Under the pieces are notes generated by a model. It did no database searches, had not been told where the DNA came from, and saw only the letters and a list, made by a program, of their open reading frames with translations. Both the position numbers and the translations under genes were made by a program. DNA of 64,000 nt from positions 3,718,282 through 3,782,281 of the forward strand of contig CM045745.1 of NCBI GenBank assembly GCA_024760905.1, written 5' to 3'. This document shows positions 44,913-56,212 of the stretch, piece after piece. This DNA is from Plotosus lineatus. Taxonomy: Eukaryota; Chordata; Actinopteri; Siluriformes; Plotosidae. The stretch's first letter is position 1. Each line of letters opens with the position of its first letter.

Positions 44913-45204
44913 AGAACCTGTTTAAATCGAACTCTGCATATTGACTAAACTAAAAACTGTGTCCTCTCCGGAAGTTTGAAGGAAAAGGATAAAAGAGTTG
45001 TATGAGAACCTAATTTTAAGGTTAAAGGTAAAGGAAATGGAATAAAAGGTAAAGAGATTTAAGAGTGAACATAGACGCGCCTTGGTGGTGGCGTACCCTC
45101 CCGGTCTCTGACGAGGGGCCGTGGTAAAGGCTGGGTTGGAGTCCCGGGGGATTGAAGGCTCCCAAAGTACCACGTCAGTGCTATATAAAACTGTACGTCG
45201 TAGT

Positions 45205-45427
45205 CGGGTGAAAGGCCCTCAACGGATTAGCCGTTGAAAGCATGCGTCTATGCGGGTGAAAGGCCCCCAATACGCTGAGGTATTGGAAGCATTAGTAATT
45301 GGGTGAAAGGCCCTCAACGGATTAGCCGTTGAAAGCATTATTTGGGTGAAAGGCCCCCAATACGCTGAGGTATTGGAAGCATTAATTGGGTGAAAGGCCC
45401 CCAACACGCTGAGGTGTTGGAAGCATT
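45205..45427 (+). ncRNA. five tandem stem-loops in the ERV leader
   Basis: Five copies of a 43-48 bp unit begin GGGTGAAAGGCCC and contain a perfect short hairpin. Stems: CAACGG/CCGTTG (45220-45236 and 45315-45331), CAATAC/GTATTG (45268-45285 and 45358-45375) and CAACAC/GTGTTG (45402-45419). An outer T-A or C-G pair extends each to seven pairs. Loops are ATTAG or GCTGAG. Every stem difference is compensated on the other side. They lie downstream of the splice donor, so only unspliced RNA carries them. Confidence 0.85.
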
Positions 45428-45442
45428 GAAGAGATTAATAGT

Positions 45443-45605
45443 GTGTGATATTAATTGTATTGTTTTCTGTTTTATGTATGTGTTGTGTGGCCACGTGTGT
45501 GACGTTAATTGTATTGTTTTCGATTACATGTATGTATTGTATTGTAACGTGCGTGACGTAAATTGTATTGTTTTCTATTTCATGTGAGTACTGTGTTGCA
45601 ACGTG
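45443..45605 (+). repeat. 53-bp tandem repeats in the ERV leader
   Basis: Three diverged units, each with TTAATTGTATTGTTTTC-like and ACGTGTGTGACG-like blocks, start near 45,443, 45,495 and 45,549. No coding content. Lies between the stem-loop array and gag. Confidence 0.8.
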
Positions 45606-45908
45606 TGTTGTGTGTTAGGGAAAGAGGGAAGTGGGAAGAATAAAATTCAGAGGTGTCGAGAGGGACGCTGACGTTTGACAGTGTCTTAGCTGGGCAGAGA
45701 AGCAGACAGAGGAAACCTAGCGGTGTTAACATAATCTGTCTGTGCGGTGGAAACCTAACGGTGACAACACAAGCCGCCTGCCGTGGTTAATTGGGTCATT
45801 CGCTCAGCCTAGCGCTGACGGACTGACTGGCTGTGAGCTGTCTAAACAGTCCCGATCCGGGAGAGTGAACGGGTGTACCCGCGCTCTCTGGCCTCGGAGT
45901 TAAGAGAT

Positions 45909-48136
45909 ATGGAGGGTGAATTTGATAAAGAAATAAATGAACGGGGCTAGGTCATGAACCCTGAAGCCATTATATGCACAGATTGAGAACACCTTGAAAT
46001 CAGTGGAGCTAAAGAGCACACTGAAACAGAAAAATAAAGTTGTAGATGAAGCCAGACGAAAGCTGCATGAGCTGGTGAAATCTAAAAACAAACAGTTGGG
46101 GACAGTGGCCACTTAGGATCCTGGTTATGGGAAAAGGTTAAAGAATATTCAGAAAAAGCCAGAGAAGCAAGAGAGCAGGGAGAGAAGGCGAATTTAATAT
46201 CTAGATCCATGCTGAAAAAGAAGGTGGAGGAAATGGAGAGCGCCCAACAGGGGTGGACGGATCTCGCGGTCTGCTGGCAGAGTGTCACGCATCTTCACCA
46301 CTCCCAGTTGAAGGAGACCACCACGAATGTCATCGGACCGGTAACAGCACCTGACATTGAACCTATGCACCCCCCACCATACGCACCCTTAACACCCAGC
46401 GTTAACAGTGTATATCCCACTCTATATATCACCTCAGGGTCCCTACGAACTGAGAACGGCGAGACTTGCGAGCGCCAGCGCACCACCCCCGACTGCAGAC
46501 ACACCCATCCCCAATCAAGTGCACACATCGCCCGTCCCACCGGCAAGGGGGAACAGTTATGGATACATCACACAACGAGCCTGAACCATTCGGCCACACA
46601 CAACTTAGAGCTGAAATAAAGAGACAGGGAGGAGGTGACGGAGAACAGCATGAGGAAAGGATGGGCGTGAGGGAGATAGACAGTGACGTCAGGGATGAAT
46701 TCCCGGGAATGCCACTAGAGGGCCAAATCCCAGACCCAAACATAAGATTTATGCCCCTGGGAAGGCAACATTAAAGATAAGAGGGGTATGGGAGAGCGAC
46801 AAAGAGGTAGAAGGGGAAAATAAACACGAAGATCTGACAGAGTTGAATGAGCCGGAGGGCAATTTAGAAGAGTATGCAGACATATTGGAGGAGGAATTAA
46901 TTAGAACAGCAAATTATTCATTGGATTTGGCCAGAGAGGTGGAAGGACTATTAACACACAGGTCGATACCGCTGACGGTCCGTGAGACTCAGACAGAAAA
47001 AATGCCTGACAGGGTCAGGACGCGCTACACAATTTCCCTTGACCACCATGCCGGGCATGACCCGAAATACAAACCTTTTGGGGTGGGAGATATACAAGCC
47101 ATAGTGGACAAACTGCCGCCTGTAGTAGACGGAGGGAATATGTGGCTGGCCAAATTGGACACACTCACAGCCGGACACACTTTAGCGATTGGAGATTTCA
47201 GGGCCATAGGAGCACGGTGCATGGCCCCACCGCATTTAGAGGCATCGAGGAAGATGCAAACACCACAATAGTTCCTGACAGCACACCATTCACCACATAC
47301 AGCACCGAGATAGGCCAGGCAATGAGGATTAAATTCCCACTGCCCCGGTCTACGGTCATGCCAAAACTGAAGTGGAACCCGATCAGAACCCGAGAGAGTA
47401 CATAACCCGATCCGCGGAGACGTGGGACTAAATTGACAGGTTATCACCCAGGCAATCAGGGCATACAGATGGAATGGTTCCGCCAGGCCGTACTTAACGG
47501 GGTGCCGGAGGCGGTGAAAAATTTAATGATAAATAATCCGGACATGGCTGGAGCAGACTCCCATGTCTGGGATAAACATTTGGTGCACCTCCTGACCCAG
47601 GCGCAGGACAAGAACCAAAGTGATGAATCAGAAATAAAAGAGCTGTAGTCACAGCTCCTAAAACTCCAATTAAGTAAGGCTAGACAAGAAGTGAATGAAA
47701 AAAACAGAGACCTCGCGAACAACATAAACAAATGACGGCTGAAGCTTTGGATCCATACCCCGTCCCCGCTGGGGAGCCACCCCAACCACAGCAGCCACCT
47801 CTATATACAACATACTCTCCACCCCAACCATAGCAGCCACCTCAATGTACAACATATCCTTCACACCAAACACAGTACAGAGGCAGAGGCAGGGGTATGC
47901 AGAAGAGAGGTTACAGGGGAGTACCTGGGGGGGGATGGAACGGGAGCAACCAGGGTTGCTATATGTGTGGTGATCCAAACCACTGGGTCCGAGATTGTCC
48001 GTTCTGCATACAAAGAGGGGAGTACGGTCAACGAGGGAGAGGCCGAGGAACAGGAAGTTCGATGCCACAACTCCCGCCGACAGCTGGTCAACCCACTCAG
48101 CTTCCCATGTGGGGAGGCTACGAATACCAACAATGA
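45909..48136 (+). pseudogene. gag: ERV gag region, frameshifted
   Basis: Encodes matrix, capsid and nucleocapsid in pieces. The first ATG (45909) reads only 13 codons; a Lys/Glu-rich matrix-like stretch follows in other frames. The frame 46,209-46,619 carries the PPPY late-domain motif (46371-46382), which recruits NEDD4-type ligases for budding. 46,843-47,271 and 47,433-47,648 carry capsid, including YKPFGVGDIQAIVDKLP and the GIQMEWFRQAVL block. 47,897-48,136 carries nucleocapsid with one CCHC knuckle. At least four breaks separate these frames. The region ends at TGA 48134-48136. Confidence 0.88.
47957..47998 (+). other. nucleocapsid CCHC zinc knuckle
   Basis: CYMCGDPNHWVRDC fits C-x2-C-x4-H-x4-C exactly. 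A single knuckle is the gammaretroviral pattern. It is flanked by Arg/Gly-rich sequence, as expected for RNA binding. Confidence 0.95.
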
Positions 48137-48589
48137 CACACCCCACAGAGATACCCCGAGGAGCAGGTGACGGCAGAGCCTGTACTGTCGGTCACAGTAG
48201 AAAACAGATCAATGACTTTTTTGGTGGACACCGGCGCCACTTTGTCCTCCATTTGCTCCATGCCAAAGAGACATTGTTTAACACAGCACTCGATTACTGT
48301 AATGGGTTTCTCTGGGGTACCAACCACGCTGCCTACAACTATACCTCTGGACACTCGTATAGGCCTCCAAAGACTGTTGCATTCGTATGTATACTCCCCT
48401 AACACACCAACCAACTTACTAGGAAGGGACCTGCTGGTTTCCCTAGGAGCTACCATCATGTGCGAACCAGATGGACTGACTGTCTCATTACCAGACGGCA
48501 CCAAGTTGTCATGCGGCCACTCGCCCTATACGGTCACAGGACAGTACATAATGCAGCCTCTTGCTGAACCACATGCCGACATCTACTGA
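48137..48589 (+). pseudogene. pro: ERV protease region, in frame after the gag stop
   Basis: Directly after the gag TGA the same frame continues for about 150 codons. LVDTGA near 48,221 is the retroviral aspartic protease active site, and NLLGRDLL near 48,416 is the conserved C-terminal block. The layout is that of gag-pol readthrough. A TGA at 48587-48589 ends this piece, and the same frame then continues as the protease-RT linker to about 48,994. Confidence 0.9.
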
Positions 48590-50220
48590 GGTGTACTACA
48601 GCCAGAAACACAGGCACACCGGGGGGTTCTCTCCACCTTTCTCCAGTGGAAACCCTGGGTCTCTCAGATCCATCCCTATGTCTCGCCTCCCGATGCACCA
48701 CACGTCACTCTGTTCTATGACAGGCACTCGAACCAATGTTACGAGGACGATTTTGCGTCCCAAATTGAGGGGACAGAATGGCAGATAATTACACGTAATA
48801 TTTATGTGGCTCCCGAGGGGGTGGCGGCGGGGGTAGATCTAACAGTCGAACAAATGGCCTGGTATGAAATGTCAGACGAGGCTGCACCGCATGTCTCACT
48901 GGCGTTGCATCCAGCGCATCAGGCTAAAGAATTGGGCACTATCGTTAAAAGGGCCAAAGCCCACACTGATTGGACACTCACGCTTGATGGATGACATGTC
49001 ACTTTTTCCCCACCATAAATATGTATTGCATTGAGATGACCGCTTCAGATACAGCCATTTCAGAACACGCACACATATCTAGGCATCATGGAAGGGAAAA
49101 ACTGACCATCCAGAGGCAGCGGCACTATTGGACTAACTTCCAGACACATTGTGGGCACAAGGCCCTACTGACGTCGGGCTAGTACAATGTGAACCTGTTA
49201 CTTTTGAACTTACCTCGACAGAGCCAATTTGGATCAGACAATACCGCGATAAACCACTAGCCGAGGCAGGGATTGCGGACACAGTAGCAGGTTTACTAAA
49301 AAGGGGGTACTGGAGCACTCGTCCTCTGATTGGAATACACCGATACTCCCGGTAGAGAAGAAGGGGACGGGAAGGTATCGTGATGGCGCACGATTTGAGG
49401 GCCATTAACGCTGCCCTCTTAACGGCCACGGTTCCGGTGCCTAATCCATATGTTGCTCTGACCTGTCTCGACCCGGCACATCGCTGGTTTACTTGCATAG
49501 ATTTGGCTAATGCTTTCTTTTGTCTTCCACTGACAGAACACTGCAGAGATATTTTCTCTTTCACTTTCCGAGGTACTCAGTTCCGATACACTCGACTTCC
49601 GCAGGGGTTCGCACTGTCACCAGGTATTTTCAATCAGGTTTTGAAACGCGCCCTTGAAGCATGCACTCTCCCAGAGGGGGTCACTCGGGTTCAGTATGTT
49701 GATGATTTACTGCTGGCGACACTCCACGGTAAGCTGACCTCTGTCTGCAGGGGACGTTGCTAACTCTCAAACATCTAGCTCAGGCGGGGTTTAAGGTCAG
49801 TAAACACAAATTACAGATTTGTCGTCAGCAAGTCTCCTTTTAGGATGCCAAATCTCTCCAGAAGGGGTCAGGCCTCACATCACAACATAAATCGACCATT
49901 TTACATCACCCCAAACCACGGCTAGTTAAGGACATGCTATCTTTCTAGGCCTCACAGGGTATAGCCGTCATTACGTCCCCTAACTATACAGGTCTAACCT
50001 TTCCATTACGGGACTTAGTGAAGGAACAAGGCATGCGTAACCTCTCAGCCACGCTCAATTGGACAGTAGATGCAGAGGAATCGTTCATTCTTCTCAAACA
50101 AGAGTTGGCCTCAGCGGCTGATTTGGCTATTCCAGATTATGCACAACCCTTTTATCTTGATGTTTCTGGAACAGCCACATGCGTAAATGGGGTGCTGTTC
50201 CAGAAAAAGGGGAGATAGAC
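48590..50220 (+). pseudogene. pol: ERV reverse transcriptase region, frameshifted
   Basis: 48,590-48,994 is the linker, including YEMSDEAAPHVSLALHPA. RT pieces follow at 49,149-49,355, 49,380-49,763 and 50,018-50,218. The second has FTCIDLANAFFCLPL, TRLPQGFALSPG and the catalytic YVDD (49695-49706). Breaks lie near 49,000-49,150, 49,340-49,380 and 49,760-50,010. The YVDD form and LPQG block agree with a class I retrovirus. Confidence 0.9.
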
Positions 50221-50480
50221 GAGTATTAATGTACCTTAGCGTCATGCTGGATAACACTGAGAAAAGACACCCAATTTGCACACAGCACGCGGCCGGAGTC
50301 ACAAAACTCATTCAAAACGGCACACATCGTCATGAACCACCCCCTACATGTGCTAACTACACATAGTGTTGTGGCGCACGTGAACTTCGCAGACTTTCAC
50401 ACTAACACCACTCAGACAAATGAGAATATGCAGGGTTCTAGAAGCTCTGAATTTACACTTTACACACGCAGGGAGTCAAC

Positions 50481-51010
50481 ATGGCGGACAGGATGGGGTT
50501 AGGAAAGCCGCATGAATGCGCAGAGAAAGTGACTCAGATGACCACGGTCAGGGAAGGACTGTACTCAGACCCCATACCGGACGCCAGGAACCTATATACG
50601 GATGGTTGCTGTTACAGACATGATAAACATGGACTCATAGCAGCCGCACGCGGTAGTAGAACAGACACCACAGGGGATGGTAACAGTGGAAGCTAAGAGA
50701 CTGGAAGGGCGACAGTCAGCTCAGAGAGCGGAAATATTAGGAGTGGTAGCAGCGCTCCGATTAGGTAAAGGACAGGAAGTTAATGTTTTTACCGACTCAG
50801 CATACGCCGCAAATGCAGTACACATTGAACTAGGACAATGGCTTAGAGCCGGCTTCCTAACGCGTCAAACAAACCGATTAAACACGAGGAAGATATGAAG
50901 CACTCTCGGATAGTTTGCTGCTTCCCAGCAAAGTGGCAGTAATCAAGTGCAAGGGACATGAGAAAACATATTCACTCACTAAGGCGGGTAATGACGCAGC
51001 AGACGCAGCT
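50481..51010 (+). pseudogene. pol: ERV RNase H region, frameshifted
   Basis: LYTDGCCY (catalytic Asp at 50601-50603), a break near 50,690, then ILGVVAALRL and FTDSAYA (Asp at 50794-50796), a further break near 50,895, and VIKCKGHEK with GNDAADAAAKQAAG. The motif order is that of retroviral RNase H. Confidence 0.85.
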
Positions 51011-51019
51011 GCAAAACAG

Positions 51020-52283
51020 GCCGCAGGCTACACACCCACTATGTACACAATACAAGCGGAACAAGAGGCGGTAAGAGACAGACACACACAAATATTGATA
51101 CATGAACAAGATCTCGCGTCACCACAAGAGAAAACACTCTGGAAGGCAAGGGGGTGTACGTGCACGGAGGGTCTTTGGAGAGGACCGGATGGCAGGGTGA
51201 TTCTACCACCAGGTCTTAGAACAAGTACATTCAAAGAGGCACATGGTGTGGGGCATGTGGGGACAGTGCAGATGATGAAGAATTTGGATAATTGGTGGCA
51301 TCCATTTTTGAAGGATATGATTAAACATTTTGTACAAACATGTGAAGTGTGCACTCAATATAACCCCAGACCAACGGTGAACCCGCCGCGGGGACGTTTT
51401 CCATTGCTCACGAAGCCAGGGAAAGAGATAATTCTTGATTATACCGACATGAACATCATGGTTAAGGGGTATCGATATTTACTGGTTTGTGTGGATAGTT
51501 ACTCGGGTGGCCCAAGCATGGCCCACCAGAAAGGAGGACAGTGCCTCCGTGGTTAAATGTCTGGTTAACCACTACATCCCTCGACATGGGTTTCCTGAAA
51601 GGGTAAGATCAGACAACGGGACTCATTTTAAAAATAAAGACCTCCAACAGGTGGAAATCATGTTGGGACTGACCCACAAACTTGGCTCCGTATACCACCC
51701 ACAGTCACAAGGTAAGGTCGAGAGAATGAATAGAACTATTAAGGACAAATTGGCTAAAATCTGTGCACAGACCAAAATGACATGGCTGGATGCCTTACCA
51801 TTAGCTTTACTATCTATCCGAAGTTCCGTAAACCAAAGCACACACTTGACTCCACACGGACTACAGACCGGTAGACCATTGCCTGGACCACACACAGCAC
51901 TGGACACTGATGCACAAAACCTAACCCATAAACAATATTATCGTGAATTGCAAAGTCTCGTTGCAGCCTTTTCAGATCAAGTGGGGGAGCAGTATCAGGC
52001 ATCTACCGGCGACCTTCCAGACACAGAGTGGGTCCTCCTGAAAGTCTTCAAGCGAAAGTGGACGGAGCCAAGGTGGACGGGACCCTATAAGATCAAAGAG
52101 CGCACCTCGCACGCCGTCCGGCTGGACAGCAAGGGCGACACCTGGTATCACTGGAGCCAGTGCGCAGCGGCAGAAGCTCCCTCCAGATCACTCGTCAACA
52201 CACACAGGGACCTGTGTGAAGCAGCAACCTCATCACCGGCCGGTGACGAAGAAAAAGACCACCAACAACGCAGGGCAGAATAA
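51020..52283 (+). pseudogene. pol: ERV integrase region, one frameshift
   Basis: Zinc-binding domain: His at 51242 and 51254, Cys at 51341 and 51350 (CEVC). Catalytic core: Asp at 51437-51439, Asp at 51612-51614 (VRSDNGTHF) and Glu at 51720-51722, exactly 35 residues after the second Asp, so DD35E. C-terminal domain with RWTGPYKI (GPY). One frameshift lies near 51,495-51,530, where frame 50,915-51,556 gives way to 51,489-52,283. The stop is TAA at 52281-52283. Confidence 0.92.
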
Positions 52284-52571
52284 TCCCTGGGTGGCAAAAG
52301 GGGGTGAGGTAGTCTAACCCTCACCCTCACGGCAAGGCGGAGGAACAACGCGCCCCTGCAACAAGTAGCGTGCCAAGCTACCAACGCAAGTTTTGAGGAG
52401 TGTTATTCTAATTATACTGTTTTAACTATTCTTTGTAATGTGCTTTTGCTTTGAGTTGTGTGACAGAGTATTGAAGGTCGTAAGCTCTTTAAGGTGTAGC
52501 GCGTGACCCTCCCTTGAATACAGTGAAGAATTTACTCTGTCATATTGAAGGTTTAGCTTGCTAGTTTCTAC

Positions 52572-54655
52572 ATGGAAGGTAAAGCCAGATGGGGTCTCTC
52601 CTCGGGACCACTAATGTGTATTTCTTTTTTAGTTTCCTTGTTGGTAGTGCTCCCCATCCTGTGGGTACTTGACCCGCCCTTTACTCCCTCACAGAACGAT
52701 ATAACCACCACAGCACACAGCAGACGCCGACGATTAGTCACACAAACTAGATTCACTTCGCGCAGCCTGGACAAGGGCCTGGCCAGATATGGGGGTATAG
52801 AAATTAAGTACGTCAAAGGCACCAAGGCCACATTTACTTTTGACCTTTGTGTCGTTATAAACTGCGCAGGTAAGAACACTACGTGGCAGGGATACGACCT
52901 CTATCTCTGTGCAGTCTTGAGGTATCGCCGTATGACCCGATGGTGTCCTTCCTGGGGAACGTTATAGCATACACCGGGCATGGACACCGGACGGCCATAC
53001 CGCCGGGAGATTACAGCGGACGAGTTACAATACAGCGCGACTTTCACATAAGCCAGAATCCTATCTCCCTGTCCATTAATAACATGTATACTTGTCTCGG
53101 GACCGACCGGATAAGTGGGGTCTCCGGGTTGTATTGGGGCGAATGCATCATCACTCTAGGAGTATCGATATCTGATCCGACCCTCTGGGCCTTATCAAAA
53201 TTACTCTGGTGGACCCTCCCAAAGTCACAACTTTGAAATCACATTCACCCAAATACCCAGCGATTAATGCGACCCTTGCCCCTCAAATGGATGGCGTAAA
53301 GGTTCATGATTTTTCAAAAGATTCCCCGATTCAGATTATTCGCAAGGCTACTGGGTTTACGGACAAAAACTTATGGCTGGTTATGATGCAGGGCCTGGTT
53401 CGGTCATACTCTAATAACAGCTGTGTGATATGTTCCACGGCCCGACCTGTGCTGATTACCTCGCCCTCTCCATTGACCACTAATCCCGACTCCTTTCACT
53501 GTATATTAGAATTACACATGCTTGACAACCCTCACCACCTTGTCAGGGATGGGAGACAGTCTTTCCTCTGACCCCGAGTTCACCCGATCCCCCAATGTTT
53601 CAACCAGTGCGCCACGGTCACTCCTGTATCACTAGGCAAGGCAATTCTTCGTCCTCTAGGTAGGAACCATTTCCCCAGGCTGGTGTAATTCCACCACGAA
53701 CGCGCCAGACTGGTCCAATCCCACCTCCCTCACCACAGCCCGAGCGGAAATTTACTGGTACTGTGCAGGGGCGGAGCTACATCCCACGCCCCCTCCCAAC
53801 TGGTCAGGTACCTGCCCCCTGATCACCTTACTCATGCCTATCTCCATTGTACCAGCCTCAGCATCCGATCTATTAGGTGTCCTCTCACGCACTCATATAA
53901 AGTCTATCTCCTCGTTCGACATTAAGCGACGCTGCCGGTCGATTCCTCGCGCTGGGAAGCAAGGCTTTCAAGGGTCTCCCACTTATATCGATGCAATAGG
54001 GGTCCCTCGCGTGTACCAGACGAATACAAATTAGTAGACCAGATTGCGGGTGGGTTTGAATCTTTATTTGGTGGTGGTGCACTATCAACAAGAATGTTGA
54101 TAGGATCAATTATATTCATTATAATGTTCAACGCTTGACCAATCTTACCAGGGATGCCGTAGAAGGACTGGCAGCCGAGCTCAGGGCCAATTCACTTATG
54201 ACATATCAAAATCGCATGGCTATAGATTTCTTACTTAGTGCCCATGGTGGCGTTTGCTCCATGTTTGGGGAAGAGTGCTGCACCTTTATACCCAATAACA
54301 CCGCGCCAGACGGGTCTGTCACGAAGGCCTTGGACGGGCTGCGGACTCTGGCCACCGAACTGAAGGAACACTCAGGTGTTGATAATGTAATACTTGATTG
54401 GCTGGACAGACACTTTGGTAAGTGGAAAGGTTTGATCGCTTTCAGTTGTGATATCCATCATCTCAGTGGCCGGACTCCTCGCCCTGTGTGGTGCTGCTGC
54501 ATCCCCTGCATTCGCTCCTATGTATTAGGTGCATCTCTTCCACTCTGGAAAAAGGGGCTCTTTTCCTCCCCTCCATATCAATTTCCTCAGTTGTTAGCCG
54601 AGTCGGAAGCTCTCCTTTCGCCGGGTCTCTGGTAGATGAGGTCGCACTTAGACGC
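52572..54655 (+). pseudogene. env: ERV envelope region, frameshifted
   Basis: The N-terminal frame 52,572-52,967 has a hydrophobic leader (FLVSLLVVLPILWV) and, about 50 residues in, four consecutive arginines (52722-52733), a possible furin-type site. SU pieces follow at 52,883-53,236 and 53,209-53,571. Sequence 53,580-54,130 is broken in several frames. The TM frame 54,135-54,635 carries GGVCSMFGEECC, the CX6CC motif (54255-54281) typical of gamma-type Env, after an immunosuppressive-domain-like helix. A frameshift near 54,435 takes the reading out of the hydrophobic membrane anchor. At least four breaks. Confidence 0.85.
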
Positions 54656-54839
54656 CAGTTCTGATTAGATTTTACTATGGGTAATTTTGCATGCAGTTAT
54701 TTTATAGATATCATATTTGCTTAGATCTTTACGGATTTCATAATTGTCTTTTATATAGCCTTTCTATTGCTTGTGTAATGCGTTTACTCCGGCTGTTCTA
54801 TTTTTGTTATGAATGGTTCCTTGGTTGATCTCCTAAAGG

Positions 54840-54855
54840 AGATCAAAAGGGGAAT
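54840..54855 (+). promoter_or_regulatory. polypurine tract
   Basis: AGATCAAAAGGGGAAT immediately before the 3' LTR, the plus-strand primer site of the provirus. Confidence 0.9.
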
Positions 54856-55400
54856 TGTAAAGTGTATCACAATATCATGTTCTCTGGGGCACGCTGTTTT
54901 GTATGGCTGTATAATGGTGCTTTATTTCTTTGTGTTTTGCTATACTTAAAGGCTTGTGGAGAATAATCAAATGGAATGCTTAAAGGGGGGCCATTCTGTA
55001 TGTCTGTTGTAAAAGTGCATGATGGGTACCTGTGCCACACCGAGACCTTCACTGTCAGGGTAATCTTCAACAGACCAAATAGTTTCGAGTTGTAAATAAC
55101 TCTGAGGTCAGGAGGTGGAGGTTTATGGGGGTAGGGAGGGGCCTGGGGTCACCCCAGATTTATTGCATCTTGTTGAGATAATAACGCATCAAAGACCCAA
55201 TCATAAATTCCAGAAGGAGGAACCTGGTCTGCAGCCCTTAAAAGCAACCCCCCGCGAGGGAGACCTCAGACCTTAATTAGTGTGTCTTTTAGGCATGTTG
55301 GTTGGGTCTCCGTCCTTTGCAAACGACGCAATAAAGCTTCTCATATTCAACTCAAAACCAGTCTCCAGTCGTCTTCTTCCACATTCAACGGATCCTAACA
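54856..55400 (+). repeat. ERV 3' LTR
   Basis: 545 bp, TGTAAAGTG...CCTAACA, matching the 5' LTR apart from four small indels. An antisense 67-codon frame appears in both LTRs simply because they are identical there. Confidence 0.97.
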
Positions 55401-55404
55401 CTCT

Positions 55405-56208
55405 AAAAAGCTAAAACCAGTCGGAGTACACAACAAAGATTGTGCTGTGCACAAAATGAGCCTTACATTTTATTTTTCTAAATGTTTTTGTTGAATCACT
55501 TTTGCTAATGCACTAAAGTAGTGCAGATAAGCACTTTTGTTTTGTATTACATTCCATTCAGTGCCTTTCATGCACTTTTGTCATTTCATTTATGTGTTAT
55601 TTCATAGAAATAAGTTGTTATGCTACATAGCAATACATTTTGAATTCATGGAAGTAAAACCAGTGTTAAAACAGCAATGTAAAAGATTTTGAACATTTTA
55701 TGAGATCTCATTTTATTTAGAAACTACTGTTAAGAAATATTTTATTCATTGTGTCTGTACTGCATGTGCAGACTGGATTTTTAGTGGACCTGGATCTGAT
55801 CTTGAAGCTGGTTTCGGACACGGATGGCGAGCTAAACCCAGTGAGAACTCTTGGCAGATCCAGAAGCAATGTGGCCAACTGCTCTCTGGATGCGAGAGTG
55901 GATCTACAGACCCAACCACTTCAAATCACAGGATCCCAGATAAGAACAAATAAAAACACCTTTATCCCAAACGGATCACAATCCTGGAAAAGACCTCCCG
56001 AATTCACACAAATCGAACCTTAGAGACTCTAAGCCTATTTTATTTTTATTTTGTAAAGAGCGTTCTACAACATTGTTTGCACTGTTTCTTGTGCTATTGT
56101 AAATTGTAATAAATCTGCCGGCTGTTCAACTTTAAATCTCCACAATTCATTCTACTCTTCTAGAACCTAGTATATAATCTAGCACAGCTATATCAAGCTG
56201 GTGTTACA
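55405..56208 (+). mobile_element. solo LTR, right part
   Basis: Continues the LTR interrupted at 44,253. It has AATAAA at 56108-56113 and ends GGTGTTACA, complementary to the TGTAAC start. CTCA follows at 56209-56212, matching CTCA at 43804-43807. A frame at 55,751-56,023 has no recognisable content. Confidence 0.82.
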
Positions 56209-56212
56209 CTCA

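Larger units (their letters stand above)
44254..55400 (+). mobile_element. class I (gamma-like) endogenous retrovirus, full length, defective
   Basis: An 11.1-kb provirus: LTR, tRNA-Pro primer site, long leader, gag, pro-pol, env, polypurine tract, LTR. Four-base target duplications CTCT flank it (44250-44253, 55401-55404). Supporting motifs: a PPPY late domain, one CCHC knuckle, protease LVDTGA, RT YVDD, DD35E integrase with GPY, and an Env transmembrane CX6CC. Every coding region has frameshifts or stops. The LTRs show no base substitutions between them, only a few 1-2 base indels, so the insertion is recent or recently homogenised. Gamma-like is inferred from primer site, motif set and gag-pol in one frame. 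Confidence 0.95.

Noticed and set aside
45205..45427. Regular spaced repeats that look like a CRISPR array
   Set aside because: The host is a vertebrate, the units are inside a retroviral leader, and the spacers are themselves repeated. Stem-loop array is the better reading.
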